From Microvirga sp. 17 mud 1-3 (lineage in GTDB: Bacteria > Pseudomonadota > Alphaproteobacteria > Rhizobiales > Beijerinckiaceae), in contig NZ_CP029481.1 in the NCBI RefSeq assembly GCF_003151255.1, forward strand, positions 4,155,001-4,219,000: DNA of 64,000 nucleotides, in the 5' to 3' direction. The notes under the pieces are model-generated. The model searched no databases, was not told the origin of the DNA, and worked only from the letters and a program-made list of their open reading frames with translations. The position numbers and the translations under genes were made by a program. Position 1 is the stretch's first letter, and every line of letters starts with the position of its first letter. Below are positions 18,440 to 27,235 of the stretch, piece after piece.

Positions 18440-18805
18440 TTAGGCTGCTTCGGCCCGTGAGGACGACAGATTCGGGTCCTTCAGATTCGCATCGCCCCAG
18501 GCCTTCATGGCGAGGAGCACGGGTTCCAGGCTGCGGCCGAGCGCCGAGAGGTCGTAATCCACCCGCGGCGGCACCTGGGCATAGACCGTGCGGGTCACGA
18601 GCCCGTCGGCCTCCAGCTCCCGGAGCTGGTTCGTCAGCATCCGCTGGGTGACGCCGGGCAGGAGGCGGCGGATCTCGTTGAAGCGCAGGGTGCCGCGCAG
18701 CAGCTTGTAGAGGATCACGATCTTCCACTTGCCGTCGATCAGGTTGAGGGTCGCCTCCACCGAGCAGGTCGTGGGAGCGGGCGGCTTGCGGGCAGGGCGG
18801 GCCAT
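18440..18805 (-). CDS. HxlR-family winged-helix transcriptional regulator
   Basis: A 121-residue HxlR/MarR-like DNA-binding protein. It has the family cysteine near the N-terminus (PTTCSVEATLNLIDGKWK) and the winged-helix stretch RFNEIRRLLPGVTQRMLTNQ, LRELEADGLVTRTVYAQVPP and DYDLSALGRSLEPVL. Such regulators often sense thiol stress, aldehydes or quinones through the N-terminal Cys. The start is ATG 18805 (MARPARKPPAP); the very long frame upstream lies antisense to the dehydrogenase and is not real. It is divergent from the zinc-type dehydrogenase at 18917, which is therefore its likely target. Confidence 0.9.
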   Translation of the reverse strand: MARPARKPPAPTTCSVEATLNLIDGKWKIVILYKLLRGTLRFNEIRRLLPGVTQRMLTNQLRELEADGLVTRTVYAQVPPRVDYDLSALGRSLEPVLLAMKAWGDANLKDPNLSSSRAEAA

Positions 18806-18916
18806 CAACGGTATCCTTTTCGACACTATGTGCGCGAAATGTGCGTTCTTGCGCCAAGGATGCGTATGACCCAACCTGATCGCAAGGGAAAACGACCCCA
18901 GATCAGGAGATCGTCC
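18806..18916. promoter_or_regulatory. Divergent promoter region between HxlR and dehydrogenase
   Basis: A 111-bp gap between divergent starts, relatively A/T-rich for this genome. GTATCC near 18811 and GGATGCGTAT near 18858 form a partial inverted pair that could be an operator. The gap also holds AGGAGA, the ribosome binding site of the plus-strand gene. Operator identity is inference from the HxlR arrangement. Confidence 0.4.
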
Positions 18917-19942
18917 GTGACATCCACCATGCGCGCCGTTGCCTATCGTGAGCCCCTTCCGGTCGAGGCCGAGGCCTCCCTGATCGACATCGATGTGCCG
19001 GTGCCACGGCCCGAGGGGCGCGACCTCCTGGTCGAAGTGAGAGCCGTCTCGGTCAATCCGGTAGACGTGAAGGTCCGCTCCAAAGTGGCGCCGGAGCCGG
19101 GAGCGGCGCGGATTCTCGGCTTCGACGCTGCCGGCATCGTCCGCGAGGCGGGTTCCGGCGCGAGCCTGTTCCGGCCGGGCGACGAGGTCTTCTATGCGGG
19201 CTCCCTCGTCCGCCCCGGCACGAATGCCGAGTTCCACCTCGTGGACGAGCGCCTCGTGGGGCGAAAGCCCAAAACCCTCGATTTCGCCCAGGCGGCCGCC
19301 CTGCCCCTGACCTCCCTGACCGCCTGGGAGACCCTGTTCGACCGTATCGACATCCGGAAGCCCGTTCCGGGCGCAGCGCCCGCGCTCCTGATCGTCGGCG
19401 CGGCCGGCGGTGTCGGGTCCATGGCGATCCAGCTCGCCCGCCGGCTTACCGACCTCACGGTGATCGCCACCGCATCCCGGCCCGAGACGCAGGCCTGGAC
19501 CCGGGAGCTCGGCGCCCACCACGTGATCGACCACCGCAGGCCCCTCGGCGAGCAGGTTCAGGCGCTCGGCCTCGGGGCCCCGGCCTTCGTGTTTTCCATC
19601 ACTCACACGGACACGCATTTCCCGGCCATCGCAGACCTTGTCGCGCCGCAGGGAAGGATCGGCGTGATCGACGATCCGGTCGGGATCGACGTGACCCTGC
19701 TCAAGCGCAAGAGCGTGTCCCTGCATTGGGAATCCATGTTCACCCGCTCGACCTTCCAGACCGCCGACATGGACCGTCAGCATGCCATCCTGGACGAGGT
19801 CGCCCGGCTGGTGGATGCGGGAGAAATCCGGACCACGCTCGCCGAGACCTTCGGCCCCGTCAGCGCGGCCAATCTCCGGCGGGCGCACGGCTTCATCGAG
19901 AGCGGCAAGGCCCGGGGCAAGATCGTGCTGGAAGGATTTTGA
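18917..19942 (+). CDS. Zinc-binding-type alcohol dehydrogenase family NADPH reductase (quinone oxidoreductase-like)
   Basis: A medium-chain dehydrogenase/reductase of 341 residues, of the zinc-type alcohol dehydrogenase-like family that usually lacks structural zinc. A GroES-like domain opens the protein (RAVAYREPLPVEAEASLIDI, ILGFDAAGIVREAGSG), followed by the cofactor loop LLIVGAAGGVGSMAIQLARR. No zinc-binding Cys cluster is seen. The GTG start at 18917 is 6 bp after AGGAGA; the internal ATG at 18929 is an alternative. It is divergent from the HxlR regulator, which fits induction by electrophiles such as quinones or enals. An intrinsic terminator follows. Confidence 0.88.
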   Translation: MTSTMRAVAYREPLPVEAEASLIDIDVPVPRPEGRDLLVEVRAVSVNPVDVKVRSKVAPEPGAARILGFDAAGIVREAGSGASLFRPGDEVFYAGSLVRPGTNAEFHLVDERLVGRKPKTLDFAQAAALPLTSLTAWETLFDRIDIRKPVPGAAPALLIVGAAGGVGSMAIQLARRLTDLTVIATASRPETQAWTRELGAHHVIDHRRPLGEQVQALGLGAPAFVFSITHTDTHFPAIADLVAPQGRIGVIDDPVGIDVTLLKRKSVSLHWESMFTRSTFQTADMDRQHAILDEVARLVDAGEIRTTLAETFGPVSAANLRRAHGFIESGKARGKIVLEGF

Positions 19943-19981
19943 GCAGAGGCCGGACACCGACGGTGGGGTCCAGGCCAAAAG

Positions 19982-20007
19982 AAAGCCGCCCTGAGCAGGC
20001 GGCTTTT
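19982..20007 (+). terminator. Intrinsic terminator after the dehydrogenase
   Basis: AAAGCCGCC, CTGAGCA, GGCGGCTTTT about 40 bp after the stop. The rest of the 19943-20265 gap contains no gene that I can support, only the promoter side of the DUF2794 gene. Confidence 0.85.
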
Positions 20008-20265
20008 GCACTCGACGTGGACGAGGCCCGGTCCATCGAAACACCCCGGGGGCTGGGGGGCTGACGTGTCCAGGGCGGCCGACAGACCGGGCCGTCGAGG
20101 CAACGCTAGGCTTATCGGCTCCCACTGGGGCTGCGGCGCGGCATGATTGCGGCGAAAATAAGATTTGGCTGACAAACCCGCGAGAACGGCCGCATCCGCG
20201 GGGGTTGCGCCCGCCGCCGGGGAGACCCATCATCTGGCTAACGATGTTCGTTCCCCGGAGGAAAA

Positions 20266-20649
20266 ATGAGCGAAGGTGATTTCGCGGAGCCGCTTCGCGG
20301 TGGCCTGGCCTCCCATTCGGGCCATGTGCTTCCGTTTCCGGCCACCGCATCCAGAACCGTCTCGTTCGACCGACAGGAACTCCAGACCATCCTCAATCTC
20401 TACGGACGCAAGGTCGCTGAAGGCGAATGGCGCGACTACGCCATGGATTTCCTGCCCGAAAAGGCCGTCTTCTCCATCTTCCGCCGCACCTCCGAAATGC
20501 CGCTCTACCGGATCGAGAAAGTGCCCAAGCTCGCCCGCCGCCAGGGCGCCTATGCGGTGGTCGCCTCGTCCGGCCTCATCCTCAAACGCGGGCACGAGCT
20601 TCCCCTGGTGCTGCGCGCCCTCGACAAGCCTCTGAAGGTGGTCTCCTGA
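20266..20649 (+). CDS. DUF2794 domain-containing protein
   Basis: A 127-residue cytoplasmic protein of the DUF2794 family, conserved in alphaproteobacteria and of unknown function. The conserved block runs from about residue 30 to the end: VSFDRQELQTILNLYGRKVA, GEWRDYAMDFLPEKAVFSIF and LYRIEKVPKLARRQGAYAVV. A strong ribosome binding site (GGAGGAAAA) directly precedes ATG 20266. It is convergent with the MFS gene, whose stop lies 15 bp away. Confidence 0.88.
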   Translation: MSEGDFAEPLRGGLASHSGHVLPFPATASRTVSFDRQELQTILNLYGRKVAEGEWRDYAMDFLPEKAVFSIFRRTSEMPLYRIEKVPKLARRQGAYAVVASSGLILKRGHELPLVLRALDKPLKVVS

Positions 20650-20664
20650 GAAAGCCTCCGGGGC

Positions 20665-21903
20665 TCACGGCTTTTCGTCCGGCAGCGCCAGAAGCCACAC
20701 GCTTGAAGCCAGGATGCCGGCAATCGCGATCCACAGAACAGGCCTGATGCCGATCATATCGGCGGCGGTGCCCGCCACCAGGGCTGCCACGAGACCGAGG
20801 CCGCCCGTGAGAAGGTGGAAGGTTCCGCCCTCGCGTCCCCGAAGAGCCTCCGGCGTCACGTTCTGGCGAAGGGTGGTGGCGTTGGTGAAGAAGATCACCC
20901 AGATCCCGTCGCCAAGGAGCTGGGACACGCACAAGAGGATTGCCGCCGTCCAGAAGGCCCCTCCGGCAAGCGGAATGAACGCGAGGACGAGGCCATAGGC
21001 CAGGATGAGCCCCATCAGAAGGCGGCGCATCCGGATGCGCCGTCCTGCAGCCTCCGCATAGCGCGCGCCGACGATGGCGCTGATTCCGCCAAGCGCAATG
21101 ATGAGGCCGAGCGGGCCGGGCGCGATTCCGAGCTCGCGCACCGCATAGAGCACATAGAGGGGCGCGAAGAACGACAGGAAGAAGGTGAGCGTCGCCAGGC
21201 ACAGGGTCAGCGGGCGCAGCACCGGATGCGAGAAGACGAAACCGAGTCCCTCCTTCGTCTCGCGCCAGAGGTCGGGAGCATGATCCTCCGCCTGGCAGAC
21301 CGGCTCGACCCGGCGGATCGAGGCAAGCAGCACCGCCGACCAGAGATAGGACAGGGCATCGAACAGGAGCGCGACCGGAGCCGTCAAAAGCTGGATCGCG
21401 ACGCCCGCGAGCGCCGGCCCGGCGACCTCGGCCACCGCATCGGTGGTGGCGAGTTTCGCATTGCCCTCGAGGAGCTGCTCCTTCTCCACCACGGTCGGCA
21501 GATAGGCGTTGTCCGCCGTCTGGAAGACCATGGAGAACAGGGCCACCACGGCCGCCACGCCCATGACCTGCCCTATGGTGATCGTACCGAGCCAGGCCAT
21601 GACCGGCAGCGTGACCAGGGCGGCGGCACGGACGAGGTCTGCCAGGATCAGGACACGTCGGCGACGGGTCCGGTCGATCCATGCCCCGGCGAAGGGGCTG
21701 AGGAGGACGCCCGGCAGGGCGCTGAGCGCCACCAGGAGCCCGAGATCGGTGGCGGACGCGTCGAGCAGCAGGGCCGCGATGATCGGCAGCCCCTCACGGG
21801 TGAAGCGCGCCCCGACGGCCGAAAGGCTTTGGGCTGCCCAGAGCCTCATGAAGTCGGGATTGCGCCAGAGCCCGCCTCTGGCGGCCAGGAAGGACCGGAA
21901 CAT
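20665..21903 (-). CDS. MFS transporter, EntS-like (MFS_3) family
   Basis: A 412-residue major facilitator protein with about 12 membrane segments. The opening FMRLWAAQSLSAVGARFTRE and SPFAGAWIDRTRRRRVLILAD (the loop 2-3 motif) put it in the MFS_3 group that includes the enterobactin exporter EntS. No siderophore genes are nearby, so the substrate is open; drug or small-molecule efflux is the default guess. It appears monocistronic. A terminator and the BI-1 gene lie upstream on the same strand. Confidence 0.87.
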   Translation of the reverse strand: MFRSFLAARGGLWRNPDFMRLWAAQSLSAVGARFTREGLPIIAALLLDASATDLGLLVALSALPGVLLSPFAGAWIDRTRRRRVLILADLVRAAALVTLPVMAWLGTITIGQVMGVAAVVALFSMVFQTADNAYLPTVVEKEQLLEGNAKLATTDAVAEVAGPALAGVAIQLLTAPVALLFDALSYLWSAVLLASIRRVEPVCQAEDHAPDLWRETKEGLGFVFSHPVLRPLTLCLATLTFFLSFFAPLYVLYAVRELGIAPGPLGLIIALGGISAIVGARYAEAAGRRIRMRRLLMGLILAYGLVLAFIPLAGGAFWTAAILLCVSQLLGDGIWVIFFTNATTLRQNVTPEALRGREGGTFHLLTGGLGLVAALVAGTAADMIGIRPVLWIAIAGILASSVWLLALPDEKP

Positions 21904-22049
21904 GGAATGAGCCTCGGGACAGCGGCCGGCATCGCGGCCTGCGATCCGCCGGGAGAATGGCGGCCTCTCCTAAGGCACTCGGCAGGAGGAAAGAAATCCC
22001 CTGGGCCGCATTTTCCCCATTTCTTGCCTGGCTCTTTCGGCTTTTCACG

Positions 22050-22075
22050 AAAAAGCCCCGGCTTTTGGCCGGGGC
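22050..22075 (-). terminator. Intrinsic terminator of the BI-1 gene
   Basis: On the minus strand: GCCCCGGC, CAAAA, GCCGGGGC followed by TTTTT, about 27 bp after the BI-1 stop. It separates BI-1 from the MFS gene. Confidence 0.88.
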
Positions 22076-22102
22076 TTCGAAGAATGCTCTTGAGGCTTAC
22101 GC

Positions 22103-22885
22103 TCAGTTGTTGCGGTTGCCCACGAGCGCCAGCAGGAACTGGAACATGTTGATGAAGTCCAGGTAGAGCTGCAGGGCGCCGAAGACCGAGACCTTCGCGG
22201 CCGCTTCGCTGTCGTAGTTCCCGTAGAGATACATCTCCTTCAGCTTCTGCGTATCGTAGGCCGTGAGGCCCGCGAAGATCAGAACGCCGAGAACCGAGAT
22301 GCCGAACTGCAGGGCGCTCGACGCGAGGAAGATGTTCACGATCGACGCGATGATCAGGCCGACCACGCCCATGATCAGGAACGAGCCGACGCCCGACAGG
22401 CTGCGGTTCGTGGTGTAGCCCCACAGGGACAGCGCGCCGAAGGCGGCCGCCGTGATGAAGAACACCTGCACGACGCTCGCGCCCGTGAACATGATGAGCA
22501 GGGTCGAGAGCGACGCGCCCATCACGGCCGCAAAGGCGAAGAAGGTGCCGCGCGCCGCAGAGGCCGACATGCGGTCCATGCGGAACGAGAACAGGAAGAT
22601 GAAAGCCAGAGGCGCCAGCGCCACCACCCACTTGAGCGGGGAGCCGTACAGCGCAACGCCGAACGACGTCAGGCCGATGCTGCCCATGCGGGCGGCGGCC
22701 ATGGACGGATCGCTCGTCGTGGCGAGCATGTTGATGCCAAGCGCGACAAGGGCCGAGATGGCAAGGCCCAGAATCATGTTGTTGTAGACGCCGAGCATGA
22801 AGGCGCGCAGGCCTTGGTCGACCTGTGCGGCCGTCCGGGCAAAGCCGGTGCCAGAGGCGTATTGGTTTTGCTCATACGGTTGCAT
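22103..22885 (-). CDS. Bax inhibitor-1 / YccA family membrane protein
   Basis: A 260-residue inner-membrane protein with seven predicted hydrophobic segments of the BI-1 (TMBIM) family. The N-terminus is polar (MQPYEQNQYASGTGFARTAA). Family features are VYNNMILGLAISALVALGIN, SLWGYTTNRSLSGVGSFL and the C-terminal FAGLTAYDTQKLKEMY, which holds the conserved Asp. Bacterial members are thought to be pH-sensitive calcium leak channels or FtsH-interacting proteins. It is monocistronic, with its promoter presumably in the 22886-23110 gap. Confidence 0.92.
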   Translation of the reverse strand: MQPYEQNQYASGTGFARTAAQVDQGLRAFMLGVYNNMILGLAISALVALGINMLATTSDPSMAAARMGSIGLTSFGVALYGSPLKWVVALAPLAFIFLFSFRMDRMSASAARGTFFAFAAVMGASLSTLLIMFTGASVVQVFFITAAAFGALSLWGYTTNRSLSGVGSFLIMGVVGLIIASIVNIFLASSALQFGISVLGVLIFAGLTAYDTQKLKEMYLYGNYDSEAAAKVSVFGALQLYLDFINMFQFLLALVGNRNN

Positions 22886-23110
22886 CGGAGCCCTTTCTCA
22901 CGGTGTCCCGTCGATGTTCCCTCGAAAGGCTGGGAAGTCAGCCCTCGGCCGCCGCGTTTCTCCGGCGACATCCAGAATATGAGAGGTCGCCCTTCCTTGC
23001 GCAAGAGGCAAGGTCAAGCTTCAACGCTTCGTGATAAAGAACAGTCAAGTTTTAAGCCGCAGGCTACTCCGGGGCCTCCCTCGGACGTTCTGTCATACCG
23101 GCACAGGCGG

Positions 23111-25693
23111 TCAAAGATCTCTTAAGTATAGTGCCGGCTTTTGACTCAGGATCCGCCATGTGCCGGCGAGCCCTAGACACACGCTCACCAGCACCGCGAG
23201 GACGGATGCGAGGAGCGCGCCAGAAAGATCCGCAACAAAGCTTAAGTTCATCACGTGAACGACGATCATGTAGGCGGCGAGCGTCCCGGCCAGCAGCCCG
23301 AACATCGCTGTCGCACCCCCCAAAAACCCATATTCCAGCGCATAGGCGAGGACGAGGCGGGCGCGGGTCGCGCCTAAGGTCTTCAGGACGACCGCGTCGT
23401 AGAGCCGGGCCCGGTGGCCGGCCGCGAGGGCGCCGGCGAGCACCAGCAGGCTCGCCACCAGCGCGACAGAGCTCGCGCCGCGGATCGCCATGACGAGCTG
23501 GGAGACCACGTCGTCCACGGCCTGGAGGGCATCCTTCACCCGTACGCTCGTGACGGAGGGATAAGCCTGCGCGGTGCTGCGCAGGAGCCTCGCATCGGTC
23601 GCGGCGTCGGACCCGTTCGGGAACGTGACGGTGGCCAGATGTGTGTGCGGCGCGCCCGCGAAGGCATTCGGCGAGAACACCATCACGAAGTTGATGCCCA
23701 GCGAGCGCCATTCCACCTGACGCAGATTGGCGATGGTGGCCGTGACGTTGCGCCCCAGCACGTTCACGGTGATCTCGTCCCCGAGCTTGAGGCCGAGCCC
23801 TTCGGCCACCTTGGCCTCGAAGGACACGAGGGGCTTGCCCCGGTAATCCTCCGGCCACCAGGACCCCGCCACCAGGCGGGAGCCCTCGGGCGGCGTCTTC
23901 GCGTAGGTGATGCCCCGGTCTCCGTCGAGCACCCAGGCAGCATCCTCACTGGCCTTGATCTCCGAGACCGGCAGGCCCCGCAGGGTCACGAGACGCCCGC
24001 GCATCATCGGCACGCGCTCAACGGTCGCGTCCGGCGCCTGCTGGCGGATGAAGCCCTCGAACGCGTCCGCCTGGGCGCTCGGAATGTCGAGGAAGAAGAA
24101 GCTCGGCGCGTGCTCCGGCAGGGTCTGCCTGAGCTGGCGCGTGAGGTTGGAATCGATGAGCGCGAGGGTCACCAGGAGCGTGATGCCGAGGCCCAACGAC
24201 AGCACAAGAGAAGGCGTGAGCGCCCCAGGCCGGTGGATGTTGGCGAGCGCGAGACGCGGCGCCGTGCGGCGCGGGCGCGGCAGGCGGCGGGCAAGCGCCA
24301 TGATGCCGAGAGCCACGACCCGCAGGAGCACGAAGGACAAAGCGGCGGCGGCCACGAACATCAGCGCGATGCGCCGGTCGTAAGCGGCGCCGACCGACAG
24401 GCCGACCAGGGCCGCGAGCGCCAGGGCGAAAATCACGAGATAGCGGCGGCGCGGCCAGCGCCTTTCCGGCTCGACCTGATCGCGGAACAGTCCCGAGACC
24501 GGAATGTCGTGCGCCCGCCCGAGGGGAAGGAGCGCGAAGACCAGGGCCGCGAGGATGCCATAGAGCAGCGCCGTGCCGAGCTCCGTCCAGGCGAGCGTCG
24601 GCTGGATCGGGATCGGCAGCAGGTGGCCGAACAGGCCCGTGACCGCGAAAGGCAGAGCCCCGCCGACCGCGAGCCCGATCGCGATCCCTAGGGCTGCGAT
24701 CAGCAGTACCTGCACGAGATAGAGCGCCACCACCTGTCCGCCGGGTGCTCCGAGGCTCTTGAGGGTCGCGATGGAGGCCCGCCTGCGGTCGACGAAGCCG
24801 CGCACCGCATTGGCGACGCCGACGCCGCCGACCAGGAGGGCCGTGAGGCCCACCAGGGTGAGGAACTGGGTGAAGCGCTCGATGTTGCGGGCAAAGCGCG
24901 GATCCGCGTTCACGCGGCTGCGGACGTTCCAGCCCGCCTCCGGCAGGGCCCGGTTCGCGTCCGCCTCGATGGCCGCCAGGCCCTCATCCGTCGATTGGGC
25001 AGGCGGCACGATGACCCGGTAGGTCCAGCGCACGAGGCTGCCGGGCTGGACGAGCCCGGTCGCCCGCAGGGCCTCCTGCGAGACGAGGAGCCGCGGCCCG
25101 AAGCCGATGCCGTTGGCGATCTTGTCCGGCTCCGAGACCAGGCTTGCGCGCAGGTCGATCATGGCCTCGCCCACCTTGACCCGGTCGCCGACCTTCAGGT
25201 CGAGCCGGGCAAGCAGGGCCGGATCCGCCGCCGCGCCAAAGGCGCCGTCCCGGTTCGCGAACAGGTCCGCGGGCACTATCGGCGGGTCCGTCTCCAGGGT
25301 CCCGACCGTCGGATAGGCCGCGTCCACGGCCTTCAGCTCGACAAGCGCCGCGCCCTTGTCGCCCGCATTCGCCATGGCGCGCATGGCCGCGATGACGGCG
25401 ACCGAGCCTTTGGAGGCCAGGAAGGCGCGCTCCTGCGCATTCGCCTCCCGCTGGAGGAGCGAGAACGCCATGTCGCCGCCGAGAATCCGGCGACCCTCCC
25501 GGGACAGGCCCTCGGTGAGGGACCGGGACAGGGACGAGACGCCCGCAATCGCCGCGACGCCGAGCGCGATGCAGGCGAGGAAGATGCCGAAGCCGCGCAG
25601 GCCCGCGCGCAACTCGCGAAAGGCGAGGCGCAGGATCAGGGGTGGGAACGCCGGTGCGGGATTCTTCGGAGAGGCCGGGAGGGTGCCGTGCAT
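23111..25693 (-). CDS. ybbP: ABC transporter permease, FtsX/MacB-like (YbbP type)
   Basis: An 860-residue permease with two FtsX domains and about ten membrane segments. The layout is TM1 (FGIFLACIALGVAAIAGVSS), a large periplasmic part, three TM helices near LVGLTALLVGGVGVANAVRG, a central TM pair, a second periplasmic part, and three C-terminal TM helices (VALVASLLVLAGALAAGHRA onward). The start is ATG 25693 (MHGTLPASPKN), 8 bp after the ATPase stop. YbbA-YbbP complexes probably extract lipids or lipoproteins from the inner membrane. The divergent TesA-like gene next door reproduces the E. coli tesA/ybbAP layout. Confidence 0.9.
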   Translation of the reverse strand: MHGTLPASPKNPAPAFPPLILRLAFRELRAGLRGFGIFLACIALGVAAIAGVSSLSRSLTEGLSREGRRILGGDMAFSLLQREANAQERAFLASKGSVAVIAAMRAMANAGDKGAALVELKAVDAAYPTVGTLETDPPIVPADLFANRDGAFGAAADPALLARLDLKVGDRVKVGEAMIDLRASLVSEPDKIANGIGFGPRLLVSQEALRATGLVQPGSLVRWTYRVIVPPAQSTDEGLAAIEADANRALPEAGWNVRSRVNADPRFARNIERFTQFLTLVGLTALLVGGVGVANAVRGFVDRRRASIATLKSLGAPGGQVVALYLVQVLLIAALGIAIGLAVGGALPFAVTGLFGHLLPIPIQPTLAWTELGTALLYGILAALVFALLPLGRAHDIPVSGLFRDQVEPERRWPRRRYLVIFALALAALVGLSVGAAYDRRIALMFVAAAALSFVLLRVVALGIMALARRLPRPRRTAPRLALANIHRPGALTPSLVLSLGLGITLLVTLALIDSNLTRQLRQTLPEHAPSFFFLDIPSAQADAFEGFIRQQAPDATVERVPMMRGRLVTLRGLPVSEIKASEDAAWVLDGDRGITYAKTPPEGSRLVAGSWWPEDYRGKPLVSFEAKVAEGLGLKLGDEITVNVLGRNVTATIANLRQVEWRSLGINFVMVFSPNAFAGAPHTHLATVTFPNGSDAATDARLLRSTAQAYPSVTSVRVKDALQAVDDVVSQLVMAIRGASSVALVASLLVLAGALAAGHRARLYDAVVLKTLGATRARLVLAYALEYGFLGGATAMFGLLAGTLAAYMIVVHVMNLSFVADLSGALLASVLAVLVSVCLGLAGTWRILSQKPALYLRDL

Positions 25694-25701
25694 GGGTTGC
25701 C

Positions 25702-26397
25702 TCAGGCGAGCGCCGCCGCATCGGCGTCGACCCGGCCCGAGCGCAGGCGCACGGTGCGGTCGCACAGGCGGGCGAGGTTCAGGTCGTGGGTCACGAGGAC
25801 CAGGGTCGCGCCCCGGTCACGCCGGAGCGCGAAGAGGAGGTCGACGATGGAGCCGCCGGTGCTCTCGTCGAGATTGCCGGTCGGCTCGTCCGCCACGAGG
25901 ATCGCCGGGTTCGGCACGATGGCGCGGGCGATGGCCACCCGCTGCTGCTCGCCGCCCGAGAGCTGGGCCGGATAATGGTGGAGGCGGTGCCCCAGGCCGA
26001 CCGCCTGCAGCTCCGCCTCGGCCCGCTCGAAAGCGTCGCCCTCCCCGGCCAGCTCCAGGGGCAGGGCCACGTTCTCGAGGGCCGTCATGGTGGGGATGAG
26101 GTGGAAGGACTGGAACACGATGCCGATGCGCCGGCCGCGAAAGCGGGCGAGCGCGTCCTCGTCGAGGACGGACAGGTCTGTCCCGTCCACCAGGACCTTG
26201 CCGGAATCGGGCCGCTCCAGGCCCGCCATGGTCATGAGGAGGGTGGATTTTCCGGAGCCCGACGGGCCGACGAGGCCCACGGCCTCCCCGCGCCCGATCG
26301 CAAGGGAAACACCCTTCAGGATATGGACCCGCGCGGCGCCCCGCCCGAGGCTCAGGTCCACGTCCTGCAGCGCAATGGCCTTGTCCTGCATGCCCAT
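25702..26397 (-). CDS. ybbA: ABC transporter ATP-binding protein (YbbA/LolD type)
   Basis: A 231-residue ATPase with Walker A GPSGSGKST (residues 44-52), Q-loop IGIVFQSFHLIPTMTALENV, signature LSGGEQQRVAIARA, Walker B AILVADEPTGNLD and switch VTHD. The Q-loop and the NLD after Walker B are typical of the LolD/MacB/YbbA group that energises FtsX-type permeases. It overlaps functionally with the permease just downstream, with an 8-bp gap. The alternative start MQDKAIAL is two codons in. Confidence 0.93.
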   Translation of the reverse strand: MGMQDKAIALQDVDLSLGRGAARVHILKGVSLAIGRGEAVGLVGPSGSGKSTLLMTMAGLERPDSGKVLVDGTDLSVLDEDALARFRGRRIGIVFQSFHLIPTMTALENVALPLELAGEGDAFERAEAELQAVGLGHRLHHYPAQLSGGEQQRVAIARAIVPNPAILVADEPTGNLDESTGGSIVDLLFALRRDRGATLVLVTHDLNLARLCDRTVRLRSGRVDADAAALA

Positions 26398-26496
26398 CCA
26401 CCCGATCTTTTGAGAAAATCCCGCCGACGCGCCCGGCCTGAGAACGGCCGGGCGTCAACCCGATTCAGTCCAGACCATATGGGAAGCCTTTCGACG

Positions 26497-27174
26497 ATGC
26501 GCCAATCCGGCCCGCTCATGGCGATCATTTTTGCGTGTACCGCCGTTCTCACCTTCCTGGCCCCGGTCCCGGCTCCGGCCCAGGACACTCCTCGTCCCCC
26601 GTCCGAAGGCGAGCCGATCCGCCTCGTCGCCCTCGGCGACAGCCTCACGGCGGGCTACGGCCTGCCCCAGGAGGCAGCCTTTCCGGCCGCGCTGGAGCGG
26701 GCCCTCAAGGCGAAAGGCTACAATGTGCAGATCGCCAATGCGGGCGTCTCGGGCGATACCGCCTCGGGCGGCCTCGACAGGCTCGACTGGTCCGTCCCCG
26801 ATGGGACCGACGGGGTCATCCTCGAACTCGGCGCCAACGACATGCTGCGCGGGCTCGACCCCGCCATTCCCCGCAAGGCCATCGAGACCATCGTCGAGCG
26901 GCTGAAGGACCGCAACATTCCGGTGATGCTCGCCGGCATGGCGGCCTCGCGCAATCTCGGGGCCGATTACGCCGAGAAATTCGATTCCCTCTACCCGGAC
27001 GTTGCGCAGAAGCACGGCCTTGTGCTCTATCCCTTCTTCCTGGACGGAGTCGCCGGCGACGCCAGCCTCAATCTCCAAGACGGCCTGCATCCTACGGCCA
27101 AGGGGATCGAGATCATCGTCGGACGCATCCTGCCCACCGTCGAGAAGTTTCTCGCCACCCTCCCCCGGCGCTGA
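26497..27174 (+). CDS. tesA: Arylesterase / TesA-like periplasmic GDSL hydrolase
   Basis: A secreted SGNH/GDSL esterase of about 225 residues, similar to E. coli TesA (thioesterase I / lysophospholipase L1). An N-terminal signal peptide (MAIIFACTAVLTFLAPVPAPAQ) is present. The SGNH blocks are LVALGDSLTAGYG (Ser), ANAGVSGDTASGG (Gly), ELGANDMLRG (Asn) and DGLHPTAKG (Asp, His). The start is one of three ATGs (26479, 26497, 26518); 26497 has GGAAG upstream. It is divergent from ybbA, the conserved tesA/ybbA-ybbP neighbourhood. Confidence 0.9.
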   Translation: MRQSGPLMAIIFACTAVLTFLAPVPAPAQDTPRPPSEGEPIRLVALGDSLTAGYGLPQEAAFPAALERALKAKGYNVQIANAGVSGDTASGGLDRLDWSVPDGTDGVILELGANDMLRGLDPAIPRKAIETIVERLKDRNIPVMLAGMAASRNLGADYAEKFDSLYPDVAQKHGLVLYPFFLDGVAGDASLNLQDGLHPTAKGIEIIVGRILPTVEKFLATLPRR

Positions 27175-27235
27175 CGCCCGTCGGCGCCCCGTTCCTGCCT
27201 GAACGCGGCGGCTCCCGCCGCGAGGAGCCTTGCCT

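Noticed and set aside
18806..20350. Upstream extension of the HxlR frame (total 636 codons)
   Set aside because: The extension is antisense to the dehydrogenase and has no domain. The HxlR domain begins at MARPARKPP.
25642..26496. Upstream extension of the TesA frame
   Set aside because: It lies antisense to the ybbA gene, and the real protein begins with a signal peptide near 26497.
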